Assembly: GCA_024529925.1 (NCBI GenBank) | Contig: JAFEUB010000895.1 | Span: 620,001-684,000 of the forward strand | Source of the DNA: Ophthalmolycus amberensis | Lineage: Eukaryota > Chordata > Actinopteri > Perciformes > Zoarcidae | DNA: 64,000 bases | Direction of reading: 5' to 3' | Shown: positions 53,601 through 64,000 of the stretch, piece after piece | How the letters are laid out: every line of letters starts with the position of its first letter | Numbering within the stretch: position 1 is the stretch's first letter | Program-made: the position numbers and the translations under genes | The notes under the pieces: model-generated | Told to the model about the DNA's origin: nothing | Databases searched by the model: none | What the model saw: the letters and a program-made list of their open reading frames with translations, nothing else

Positions 53601-56600
53601 TTCACTTTCGCTCCATTCTTTATAGTTTCTGTCATTGCTATTTCTAATTTAATATGTATACGGTGTGTTTTCAAGCTGTGTCAGATTTGATCAGGATGGA
53701 AGTACCATGGTTCATGTCTTTTTATTGCTAGTCTCACCGGCACCACCCCCAAGAGCAGGCCATTCAGCACCCTGGATCCAGAGCTCATGCTGCATCCCGA
53801 GGATCTGCCCAGGGCCAACACTCTTGCCATGACCACGGAGTATTCCTTCCTGAGGACCACTGTCCCCCGTGGTCCCAAACTGGGTTGCTTGGGAATTCCC
53901 CCCAGAGAGAAAAAGTCCAGATCCCCCCGCCCGAACAAGATCCACTCCTTGGCTGACTACCAGTCTCCTGAGAATGATGGTACAGGTGGAGGAGGAGGAT
54001 GGTGGTGGAGTTAGAGCAGCAGACAACACCATGAGCTCCCACCAGTCCACCATGAGCTCAGTATCCACTTTGTCTGAGGTCAGTGTGATGTCGGAGGGCA
54101 TGCACCTGTGAGACTGGTGCTTCGCTCCAAGTTGGGGACAATGCGTCAGAAATGGACGGCAGTGAATCAGGAACGAGGCCAGGGAACGACGACAGCGACA
54201 GCTCGTCTTACAGCAGCGTGTCTACCAGGGGGACGTTCGGGCTCCTCTCCGCAGCAGTGGAAAGGCAGCGGGGGCCCTACACGGTGGATGGGAGGGAGAT
54301 TGCCGCTGAGGCCATGGGTCACTTCCCCTCCCTGCAGGAGGTGCTGCAGGCAGCCAGTGAAGAGCAGCACCTGCTTGGGCTCGAGCTGGAGCACGAGAGA
54401 GAAGCGAATGGGGAGCCTCGAAGCCGCAGAGACAGTTTCTCCAGCAGGTATTTGTCAACATCGGATAGGGAAGGAATAAAAAAATTATTACAATTGACAA
54501 TTTTTGGCATTAATGTTTTGTTAACAGACAAATTAAACCAGTATTACTGTTCTCACATTGATTGCTGGAACTGACGCATTTGGCATTTTAGGTTGTTGCT
54601 GTAGATTACTTAAAACAATTAATTGATTTTGTGAATTAGTAACTATTTGTCAGTCAATTATTTTCCTAATAATTGAAACACTCATATTGTTGACATGTCT
54701 TGCAGTGTTTCTTTGGAGAGTTCAGTGATGGGCCATGATGATATGCTGCAGGTTTTGAAAGAGAAAATGAGACTGGAGGGTCAGCTAGAATCTTTGTCTT
54801 CTGAGGCCAATCAGGTAATATAACATTGTTTCCGTTAGTTGTGTTTGCATAAACAGTGGTAATTAGAAATCTGCTAACATCGTAATATGTGGTTTACCAT
54901 GTTCAACTTCGCCTGCTAATGACTGCCAGTTCATGCATCACAGCCTCCAAAAATATTAAATTTAGCTTTATGGCTGTTAATTTACCCGCCCAGATGACTC
55001 TATACTGGAAACCAAGAACAATTGGGCTTAAGAGCTGACCTCACTGTCATTTTCTCCAGGCTCTCAAAGAGAAGACAGAGCTTCAGGCCCAGCTCGCTAC
55101 AGTGAATGCTCAGCTGAACGCTCAGAAGGAGGAGGCTCAGGTCAGCCAGGGGAAGCAGAGCACCCTCACTAAAGAGGTCGGCACACTGCGGAAAAACTGC
55201 AACCAGCTAGAGAAAGCCATGGTGGAGCTCCAGGGCAGTCTGGAGAGCAAGAATGCCAGTCTGACTTCTCTGAGCAATGACCTGAAGGTGGCTGAAGACC
55301 AGTACAAAAGGCTGATGGGGAAGGTGGAGGAGATGCAAAGCTCTGTAACCTCTAGAGACAATACAGGTGTGTGACGGAGACCCAGAAAACTGAGTGTAAC
55401 AGTAAACGAACCACATCTTTAATTGTGCTTTGACTTAATGAACCACTGGTTTGCATATCCAAACTCATGATTAAAACATATGTTTTTCGGTGTTGGACTT
55501 TTGCAGTGCAAGAGTTACGACAACAGTTGGGTGGTCTTCAGAGCCAGCTTCAACAGGTCCAGCTGGAGCGCAGCACCCTTCAGAGCCGAATGAAGACTTC
55601 CCAGGCTGAAATCGATTCCCTTCAGCAGCTCAGACAGTGGTACCAGCAGCAGCTAGCTTTGGCGCAGGGGGCCAGAGTACGACTGCAAAGCGAAATGGCC
55701 AACATGCAGGTCTGGTTGATGCTCATGCAGCTGGTTTTTCATCATGGCTCGACATTTGTCAGAATTGACGTGACACTTTTTGTTCTGTTTTTATCTCTCC
55801 CAGGCTGGACAGATGACTCAGATTGGTGTTGTGGAACATTTGAAGCTGGACAATGTGACTCTGTCCCACCAACTCACAGAGACCCAACACCGCTCTATCA
55901 AAGATAAAGAGCGCATTGCTGTTCAGCTGCAGGGCATTGAGGTATACTCTCCAACATAACTCATACCTTAAGGTCATCATTCAGTCAAGGACCTTAGATA
56001 AAAGCAGGCTTTTCTAAATGACCACAACTAACATGTTATTTTATTTGTTTTTTTAAATCGGTGGAGCATATTGTTTAAAAACGTTTGCTGTCTGTGACTT
56101 AGGCTGACATGCTGACCCAGGAAGCTGCTTATAAGCAGATCCAGGATGCAAAGAACATGGTGGAAGATGATCTGCAGCACAGACTGGAGGAGTTTGAGGA
56201 TGAACGAGAACGCTTAATTAAATTGGCCAACACAGCCAGCGCCCTGGAAAGGGAACTAGAGCAGGTAGTCAAGGCATTTGTTTCCCACCTTGTATGTTCA
56301 GTAAAATGTGTATTGTATTCTACTCTAAACTGCCTTTCACACTCAATCTCTCTTAGGCAAAGTTGATCCTTTCCCAGAAGGACATGCAGCTGCAGTCACT
56401 CCAGAAAGAGCATCTGGAGCTGATGCGCCAGCTGACCATCACTCAGGACAACCTGCAAACCAAAGAGTTGTCCATCAACCACCTAGAAGCCCGATACCTG
56501 GAGCTGGAGGCCCAGCTGGCTGAGCTGCAGACAGACGGCAGCGCCAAGGACGACAACATCCAGTACCTCCAGAACGAGAAGATTGTCCTGGAGGTAGCGC

Positions 56601-59600
56601 TGCAGGCAGCCCGGGCCGACAAGAGACAACTTGACGAGGGCGCTGAACGGCTCGGAGAGGATGTTCTGGTGGCTTCAGATATCTTGGATCAGCTCAGACA
56701 GGAAGTCCAGATCAAAGCCAATCAGGTATACAGGTGGGAGGGGAAAAAATTGAAACGGCAAGAGGAAACTTAAAATACTGTCATTGAAGGTGTGTGTTTT
56801 CCATTTGGCTTAAGCTGTAAAATTCAAGAATTTAAACATAGTTCAAGTAGCTTTTGAATCCATTTTTTTGGGGGGGGGTTACCCCTCCATCACCGTGTAG
56901 AGAATAATGAAAGGCCTTTGCTTTGTTACAGATTGAAACGCTTAAACAAGAAAATAGTTCCCTGAAGAGACAAGCTCAGAAACTGAAGGAGCAGTTCCAA
57001 CAACAGAAGGTAATTCATCCTCCTCGCTCTCACAGTACGTGACGCAATGTAAAGCTCTCTCTCACTGGGTAACGTTTTTAGAAGCCAGTGTGGACTGTGT
57101 GGACTTGACAAACATTTATTATTTTTATTACATTTATTTATAAATAAAATCTCCCAGCTGACTAAGGTTGATGCTGATGTTGTCGCGGGAGGATGTATTG
57201 TAGAGCCGGATGGCTGTCATCTCAGAGAGTGCTGGTTGACACGGCTCAGTGGATTGAGCAGGGGTGGGTGTTGCTCATTCTACATTGACAGGGTGTCAAA
57301 AAGAGGGTGGAGTTCATTGACAGAATGACAGAAATATGAATTGTATTGAATTTCTTTCAAGACTTGAGCTTTTGTAGACCCTTCAGACTCGAGCAGTAAC
57401 GTTCATCTTGGTCCACCAAAATGTACTGGGGTATGCTAAACAGTTTACCTCTAGTGCTGAAGAAGAAACATCTGGCTGCATTATCAACAAACTAATATGT
57501 GTCTTCACTGCATCTGAAGTAACTATGTTGATGGGAAATCAGCGATGTGTGAGGTACACAGGTGTAGCACGACTGATTAACTACTTGTTAAAGGTGTACA
57601 GGATAGTGGGAAGCAAGTAAGCCTGTAGAATATGTTAGAACTTCTTTTTTTGTTTTGTTGCTATAACCATGTGAGAAGTATCTCACTCAAGCGTAGAGAT
57701 GGTGCAGTGTGGGATTCAAACACTTGCAGCCCTCTCTCTTGCACTGTATCTACAGTATGCTGTGAGAAGCATTTTGCCTGCTGCCTCTTAGAGTCGAGAC
57801 AAATATGAGGAGCACTCCTTGAAAGAAGAGAATACTCCCTTCATTGATTAGATCCATGGTTATTGACTCAACAGGTGATGGTGGAGGCCTACCGCCGAGA
57901 CGCCAGCTCCAAAGACCAGTTGATCAGTGAGCTCAAGTCCACCAAAAAGCGCCTGTTGGCGGAGGTGAAGGACCTGAAGCAGGAGCTGCTGAGCGCTCAG
58001 GGGGAGAAGCAGAATGCAGAGCTGGAGCAGGCCCGGCTTGCGAAGGAGGTGGTGAGAGTCCAGGAGCAGATGAACAACATGGAGGCCCATCTGCAAGTCA
58101 TTCAGAGTGAAAGGGATCAGCTAGAAACCCAGATCCAGGTAAATATTTGTTCAATATTTCTTATCAAATTTACTTCACAAAGTACTTTAACAATAAAAGT
58201 AAATGTCGATGTTTTGGGTGATGTGTAAATAAACAGTTTGTTGTCAGCAGGTATCGTGTGAATCCTATTGTAATGTGAAGGATCCTGTTTTTCTCCCAAT
58301 CCAGTCTTTACAGTTTGATCAGAGCCAACTAGCAGCAGTCGCAGAAGAGAACGAAGGTCTGAGGAAACAGGTGGAGCAATTGGAGGGAGAAGCCAAAAAG
58401 TGAGTCATCGGCTGCATAGAGATGCGGAACGCTTAAATAACTCCCACAGTAATGATTTGGGCCGTGGCGCATGTCTCTGTTAAGTGCTATTTATAAATAT
58501 AAGTAAATGCTTTTTATAAAGTCCTTATGCAATTCCTGATCCTTTGACATGTGGTTTTAAAATGGCATCCATCCGCTTCATTACGCTCCGTTTGTGTGCC
58601 ATCTATATCTGTAAAATAAATGTGATTTTTAAAGATGTATCCGTCTGCACATCACTTGTGTTCATATGCGTGTATGGTCTGCTGTCAGAACAACCTTGAT
58701 TTCCTCATGGACATTTTTGACTTGATTTCTTATCTGCATCTGATAGGGCCATCACAGAGCAGAAGGTGCGTGTGAAGCGACTGGGGACCGATCTGACCAG
58801 TGCTCAGAAGGAGATGAAGGCCAAGCACAAAGCCTACGAGAACGCTGTGGGCATCCTGAGTAGGAGGCTCCAGGAGGCTCTGACTGACAAGGAGACAGCC
58901 GAGGCAGAGCTGGTCAAACTCAAGGCCCAGGTGTCGGATGGGGGAAACAGCCAGGCCTTACAGGTACTGTATACATCTGCCAGACCTTCTGCAGTTACTT
59001 GAAAAACTCCCAGCTACTACATTTGTAAGTAGATCATTCTACAGAGTCCGAGCTCTCATCCATTTACGGTCCTTAGGAAATGAAATTAGGTTACAGTATC
59101 TGTGTGACTCTTCTTACCATTTCACAAACATTAGGAAGCCTAAGGTAGTTGGGATACAAGGTCTATAAAACCTGCTTTTCCTGCTGGCAGTTAGCTGGCT
59201 GTACTATAAGTGCTTGACTAAAGTCTTTTTTTCACAGAAACAAAGACACCATTTAAAAAAAATCCATCTACACTGATCCTCAACTCACATATTGCAAACA
59301 TGAAGCTATTTGTATTTTCATTGTGAATAATCCTGCAACTGCAACACATTGAAATACAGTGTGTTTTTATTTGCCATCCAGGACAAGATTAAGAGTCTGC
59401 AGACTGAGCTACAGGCTGTGGCAAACAGCAAGTCTATGCTAGAGAAGGAGCTGCAGGAAGTGATCAACCTCACCTCCACAGAGCTGGAGGAGTACCAGGA
59501 GAAGGTCATGGAGCTTGAGGATGAGGTGAACAATGATCATTTTGTGTTTATGTTCAGGTTTTTTCACAGAACTGCTCCATATATCTAATGGGATACTTTT

Positions 59601-62279
59601 TCCCTTAATGATGTCAATCACAACCCTGTGTGAGCAGTATGTTTACACTTGTCTTGTCACTCAATTCATGTTACTTTGTATTAATGACATGAATTGATTT
59701 CATAGCTTCAAGAGTCCCGATGCTTCAAGAAGCGGATACGGAAGTTGGAAGACGCCAACAAGAAGCTAGCACTGGAGCTTGAACATGAAAAAGGGAAATT
59801 GGCGGGATTGGCACAGTCCCACAATACACTGCGGGAGCATTCCAACATTTTGGAGTCTGCCTTAGCTAAGAGAGAGGCAGATCTCGTCCAGCTCAACTTA
59901 CAGGTGAAAAATCTTATAATGTTGATGTGTTTTTTCTTACTTATTTATTGTAAAGTCTTGTGGTACCTGTATGCTGAAATACAAAGAAAACATGCTTTTT
60001 AATTAGTTTTAAGAAAACGTTGTTTTCCCATTCATCCTTTTTACAGGTTCAAGCTGTTCTGAAGCGTAAAGAGGAGGAGGACCAGCAGATGAAGCAGGTG
60101 GTTCAAACGCTTCAGCTTGCCCTGGAAAAAGAGAAAACCAAAGTCAATGACCTGAAAGAACAGGTAGGAGCTCTAAGGACGCAGTATGTTCTCCTTTTTA
60201 ATTGAAATGCCGACTGCACATCATTTTCATTTTGCCTTTCAAATGATTCCAAAGGGCCTGTAATTTGAATATATTTGAATACATATTTTGGCATAATTTG
60301 CGTGGCACAAGGCACAGTAAGAAGCCTTTTAGAAATATAAAAGTTAGAAAGTGGAATTGTGACACGTATCCACTGTAAGTCCATAGCTTTTCTGGGGCAT
60401 TTGGCTCTCCTGGGGTCTTTCGGGTAGTGCTAATGTGATGTGTCCTTTAGGTGGCAGCAACAAAGGCTGAGGCGGCCCACAATAGACGGCACTACAGGGC
60501 AGCTATGCTGGAGCTGTCAGAAATCAAAAAGGACCTGCAGGCCAAAGTGGACCTGGTCAAAGCTCTGCAGAGTGAATCCCACAAACTACAGTATGTGCAT
60601 TTGCCTGGTTTAAAGAATGCAGTGACTTTTGGCAAATTGCTTTCGTATCAATATGTTACATCTTGTCACTCATTTGTCATTGAATGTGTCTTGCTCTGCA
60701 GAGCTCAGGATGAGCAGCATGCTCAGGAGGTTTCCAGGTTCCAAGAGGAGCTGACTGAGGCCCATTCACAGCTCCAGATCCTCCAGAAACAACTGGACGA
60801 GGAACTGGCCAAGCAGCCCCTCACTAACCAAGAGGTGAGAGGCCGACTGACACTGAACGATTTTGCTGATGACTGTTATTTAAAATTTTGACAAAGTGAA
60901 TGCTATGGGCACCATGCTTTATGTTTTATCATATTGATTTTATTATGCTTTTTTGTGTTTTCAGCCAGAATTGATTATAATACAACATTTTGACCATGTA
61001 GTCTTTCATCATTGTCCTGGGAGAAGAACTTTCATTGACACTGATGTCTTAACATTGAATGCTCGTTCAGGTAGAGGACCTGAAGTGGGAGGTGGAGCAA
61101 AGGCAGAGGGAGATCGAGGCTCAGAAGCAGCAGCTGGAGTTGATGGAGCAGTGTCAGCACAGGGAGCTCGACAACTTACAGAGAGCTCTGCAGGCAAGTA
61201 TTCTCTTTCCACTTGTGAAAGATGGAAAAGTGCTACCTAACTTGATGTTTAAAATAAATACATTGTTTCTTTATTTACAATTGCACCAAATCATTTTTAC
61301 TAAAGATGATTCTCTGTCTCAGATCATCAAAGTGGAGCTGGAGTCGGTGCAGGATGAGCTGAGTGGCACCAGGAAGGACAAGTTTATGCTGCAGGCCAAA
61401 GTGGGAGAGCTGAGGAACAGCATGAAGACGGTCCTTTTGCAGAACCAGCAACTAAAACAGGACCTCAAACAGAGTCGTCTAAGGAAGGTAAGGCATGCAT
61501 TACAAAGCTTTAAACTCAAATGTTGCAAGTATAATTCCAAATAAGAAATGCTTGCTGAAGATTACAGACTAAATACATCCCTGAAATTATGTTTTTTGTT
61601 TTTTTTGGAGCAGCAGCGTATGGAGCTGAAGAGTGAGGGGAACCCATCCAACCCAGTAACACCAGTTAAGATTCCAGACTGCCCAGTGCCTGCCTCCCTA
61701 TTGGATGAGTTGCTGAAACCATCAACTTCTGTCAACAAAGAGCCCCTCAACAACCTGCACAACTGTCTACGGCAACTCAAGTAAGCCTCTTGTTCTGACC
61801 AAATGACTTTGTTAAAGGAGCTGTATTTAATATTCTGAACATTAATATTGCAGCAAATGTAAAGATAGTGGAGTCATTTCTACCTGAGCAGAGATTGAAG
61901 TCGCTCTACCTCTGTGTGTCTTATTATCCGAGCTTCTCCTTGTTTTGTTGACATATATGTGCCGGCCATGAAAGCTTTTAGTTCGTGTGAGCGTGTCCCA
62001 CTGGTTAGCTCCCGATCGAGTTTTGTTGTGTAGTGCTTAGCAGCTATTTAAATGCAAGAATACATGTCATGTTTTTCTATTCTCAGGGAGGAGATGGACA
62101 GCCTCCAAAGGCAGATGGAGGAACACACAGTAACAGTACATGAGTCAATGAGCTCATGGACAAACACAGAGGAGGGACTGGCTCAACTGGAGCTTGAAAA
62201 CAACATCTCCGAATCGTCAGCGCCGCTAAACAATATGGTTGTTGAAAATAACAACGAAGCAGAACAGCAGCAGTCATAA
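50693..62279 (+). CDS. golga3: Golgin subfamily A member 3 (golgin-160), 23 coding exons
   Basis: Coding exons: 50693-50846, 51977-52258, 53222-53334, 53732-54447, 54706-54814, 55060-55366, 55507-55709, 55804-55941, 56103-56264, 56357-56725, 56932-57009, 57875-58138, 58305-58399, 58747-58963, 59382-59525, 59706-59903, 60047-60163, 60451-60590, 60702-60834, 61071-61193, 61323-61487, 61614-61780, 62087-62279. Total 4587 bp, about 1528 residues (human about 1498). The head is low-complexity with the conserved GDSLQSLRLSMPMQETEL. From exon 5 onward nearly everything is coiled coil with recognisable golgin-A3 blocks: EMLQVLKEKMRLEGQL-like, YQQQLALAQ, VMVEAYRRDASSKDQLISEL, KHKAYENAVGILSRRLQEAL and IPDCPVPASLLDELL. 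Known golgin-160 is a peripheral Golgi scaffold in vesicle traffic and a caspase target. A second in-frame ATG at 50699 has a better Kozak context and matches the human MDG start. Exon 4 contains three apparent +1 shifts; intron 20 has a GC donor. Confidence 0.95.
53732..54447 (+). other. golga3: golga3 exon 4 with three apparent +1 frameshifts
   Basis: Homology to golgin-A3 moves through three frames. It starts as SHRHHP in the frame set by exon 3. From about 53751 it continues as KSRPFSTLDPELMLHPEDLP one base later, to about 53985. Then comes DNTMSSHQSTMSSVSTLSEV one base further, to about 54105. The last part is GASLQVGDNASEMDGS, back in the entry frame. Each single frame has stops (for example TAG in the second at about 54012, TGA in the third at 54109-54111). 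Net change is three bases, so both splice phases still fit. An extra C in the C-run 53746-53750 explains the first shift; the second lies in the GGA/TGG-rich stretch 53983-54010. Sequencing error is the simplest explanation. Confidence 0.7.
61194..61199 (+). other. Non-canonical GC splice donor of golga3 intron 20
   Basis: Exon 20 ends ...gctctgCAG and the intron begins gcaagt, so the donor is CAG|GCAAGT with every other consensus position matched. The acceptor at 61321-61322 (ctgtctcAG) keeps the frame (RALQ then IIKVELESVQ), which aligns with golgin-A3. No GT nearby gives a correct join. Confidence 0.85.
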
Positions 62280-63680
62280 TAAAATAACTTTTCTCAGGCC
62301 ATAAGAGGGAGAGTGGAGTTTTATCCACAAAGGCACTTTTCAGCCCCTTATTCCCTTTGTCTTTCCTTAACAATTGCAGCCAACATTTGGCATTCTCCCA
62401 TCAGCACAGACGTGCTGTTTCAGAGTAATACTTTGTATGCCATTGCTTTATTCTTTCCTCTTTATTTGACAGGTGTTTGTATTTTTGTTATGCTATTGTC
62501 ACATTTATTTATTTAGAGTGAAGTAATCACAACTTATCTGACAGCCTCTCCAAGAGGATCCCCCATCTTCAGTTGTGTTATCATAGATACAGATATGCTC
62601 TAGTACGGACTGTTCAACTAATCTTACAGGCAAGTTTTCCCCTCTTGAGTCGGCAGTTTTTCCTCAATGTATTTAGTCATCATCCTCCTCGCAATATAAA
62701 ATCAGTGGCTTTGTATGCTGCTTAATGATGGTTGACATTATTTCAAAAAGTGTTATGGTGACAGAAACAAACCATTAGTCTGTCACCAGACTGGCTAAGA
62801 ACTGTTCTTCCATTTCTTTGTGCCTGTGTACGAGAGCAGTTATTACATCTGTGATTTAACTGATGTGGTTTCTCATCCACATTTCTGAGCAGTTGATGAA
62901 ACACCATCAATCCTTTTCATAATGTTAAAAGTCATGCGCAATTGTGGTCAGTTTTTTTTTGGTATTGCCTCGTTAAAATGCAGTGTTTCTTACATTTGTT
63001 GTAACCATATCACATTGGGTTCCTAAACTTAAAAACAGTTACCGTAATCTCAGTTATATATGGAGGTGTTTTGTCTCGCATGGACTGCAGTAATTTGTAC
63101 GCAAAAAAGCCTTAAGCAATCTTTAATATGCTGTAAAGGACTAAGTTGGTTTGAATGAGCATATTTCTGCTGAGGGTGTGTAATATGTTATATTGTATGT
63201 GTGCAAATCTGTACTGAACGGTTTATTGTAAAATATGTGGGTCATATCAACGGCGAAAGAAAGTTGTACGATGAAGCAGAAATGTTACTACCTGGTACTT
63301 CTAATAGCAGGTGCAATCAGATGTGTTCATTTTCGGTTACATTTGGTAAAAAATATGAAATTGTTATACTTGTTTTATGGCTGTTTCATGATATGGGGAT
63401 AAGTTAATTGTTTATAGAGGTTAATATATAAATTTACTTTTTTGTATGATTGTTTAATAGTGTAACAAAGATGAAGTACAAAATATCAAAAGCAAACCAT
63501 AAATCAAAGCCGATAGTAATTCTAGTCCAGCTGTACTAAAATGTCAGTGTAGAGGGACGATTGGATGATACAGTGTAGCTTTCTGCAAACAACCGTACAG
63601 CTGCTGTGTCAGTCAGTGTTCATTCCCACATTAAAAATGTTAAAAATTAAAGATTAAAATTTTTAAACACCATTGTATGC
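62280..63680 (+). other. golga3: golga3 3' UTR
   Basis: AT-rich non-coding DNA after the TAA. ATTAAA signals cluster at 63630-63635, 63646-63651 and 63653-63658, suggesting a ~1.4 kb UTR. An AATAAA (62278-62283) overlaps the stop codon but is too close to be the main signal. The remaining ~300 bases of the window show nothing recognisable. Confidence 0.5.
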
Positions 63681-64000
63681 TTATGAATTTCCAAAGGGAC
63701 AATACATATTTTGAGGAGAATGCTTACTGAGGCAAATAACAATGTATTGATATCCTGTGCTCTGAATTTGTGTGGGGACTATCGTCCTAACTACCTTTCA
63801 CTGTAACGTTGGGTAGTATTTAATAACGTTTGCTCTACGACACGTGCGCTCGTATTGCTGTATCTGCTATTTCTTTCAAAGATTGAAATTGATTCATTCC
63901 TATGTTTTCACATTTGTGTTGGGAGATGTGATTGTATTTATCATAAAATTGCACTATTCATCTGTCGTTATAGTTTCTTCTCATTCATTATAGGCTGTCT

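Noticed and set aside
62278..62283. AATAAA overlapping the golga3 stop codon as poly(A) signal
   Set aside because: Too close to the stop to be the main signal; the ATTAAA cluster at 63630-63658 fits a normal 3' UTR better.

Overview
The window looks like nuclear DNA of a teleost fish, probably a percomorph. Genes are split by GT-AG introns, introns and intergenic DNA are AT-rich, and there are long (AC)n, (TA)n and (GATA)n arrays. Interspersed repeats are of fish type, including a LINE fragment with a readable reverse-transcriptase motif. Gene content matches human 12q24.33 (FBRSL1, CHFR, GOLGA3). No bacterial, plasmid or CRISPR features are present. I saw no tRNA or rRNA gene, but that was by eye only.

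Layout: (1) bases 1-~1555 hold the last coding exon and 3' UTR of an AUTS2-family gene, best read as fbrsl1, plus strand. (2) ~1.56-13.3 kb is a gene-free interval, with a degenerate tandem array at 12.06-12.87 kb. (3) ~13.37-24.57 kb holds complete chfr, plus strand: 17 coding exons that sum to 1920 bp (639 residues), with FHA, RING, cysteine-rich and PBZ parts. (4) ~24.57-29.4 kb is repeat-rich spacer, with a SINE/LINE-tail repeat, a minisatellite and a ~260-bp direct duplication. (5) 47,703 down to 30,141, minus strand, is a seven-exon gene I reassembled from the sequence: 2268 bp, 755 residues. It encodes a signal peptide, one CUB domain split by a ~160-residue insert, a transmembrane helix and a ~415-residue cytoplasmic tail. 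I do not recognise its family. (6) ~49.3-63.7 kb holds golga3, plus strand: 23 coding exons (4587 bp, about 1528 residues), then a ~1.4 kb 3' UTR.

The genes do not form a pathway. CHFR is a mitotic-checkpoint E3 ubiquitin ligase, golgin-A3 is a Golgi coiled-coil scaffold, and fbrsl1 is an AUTS2-family nuclear regulator. The CUB gene and golga3 are divergent, with start codons about 3 kb apart and first exons probably 1.6-1.8 kb apart.

Main points for a second look: the CUB gene; three apparent +1 shifts in golga3 exon 4 that together restore the frame; a GC-AG intron and a strong-context uORF in golga3; a 145-bp palindromic MITE and a perfect hairpin in chfr introns; and a minisatellite family present in opposite orientations on either side of the CUB gene's last exon.
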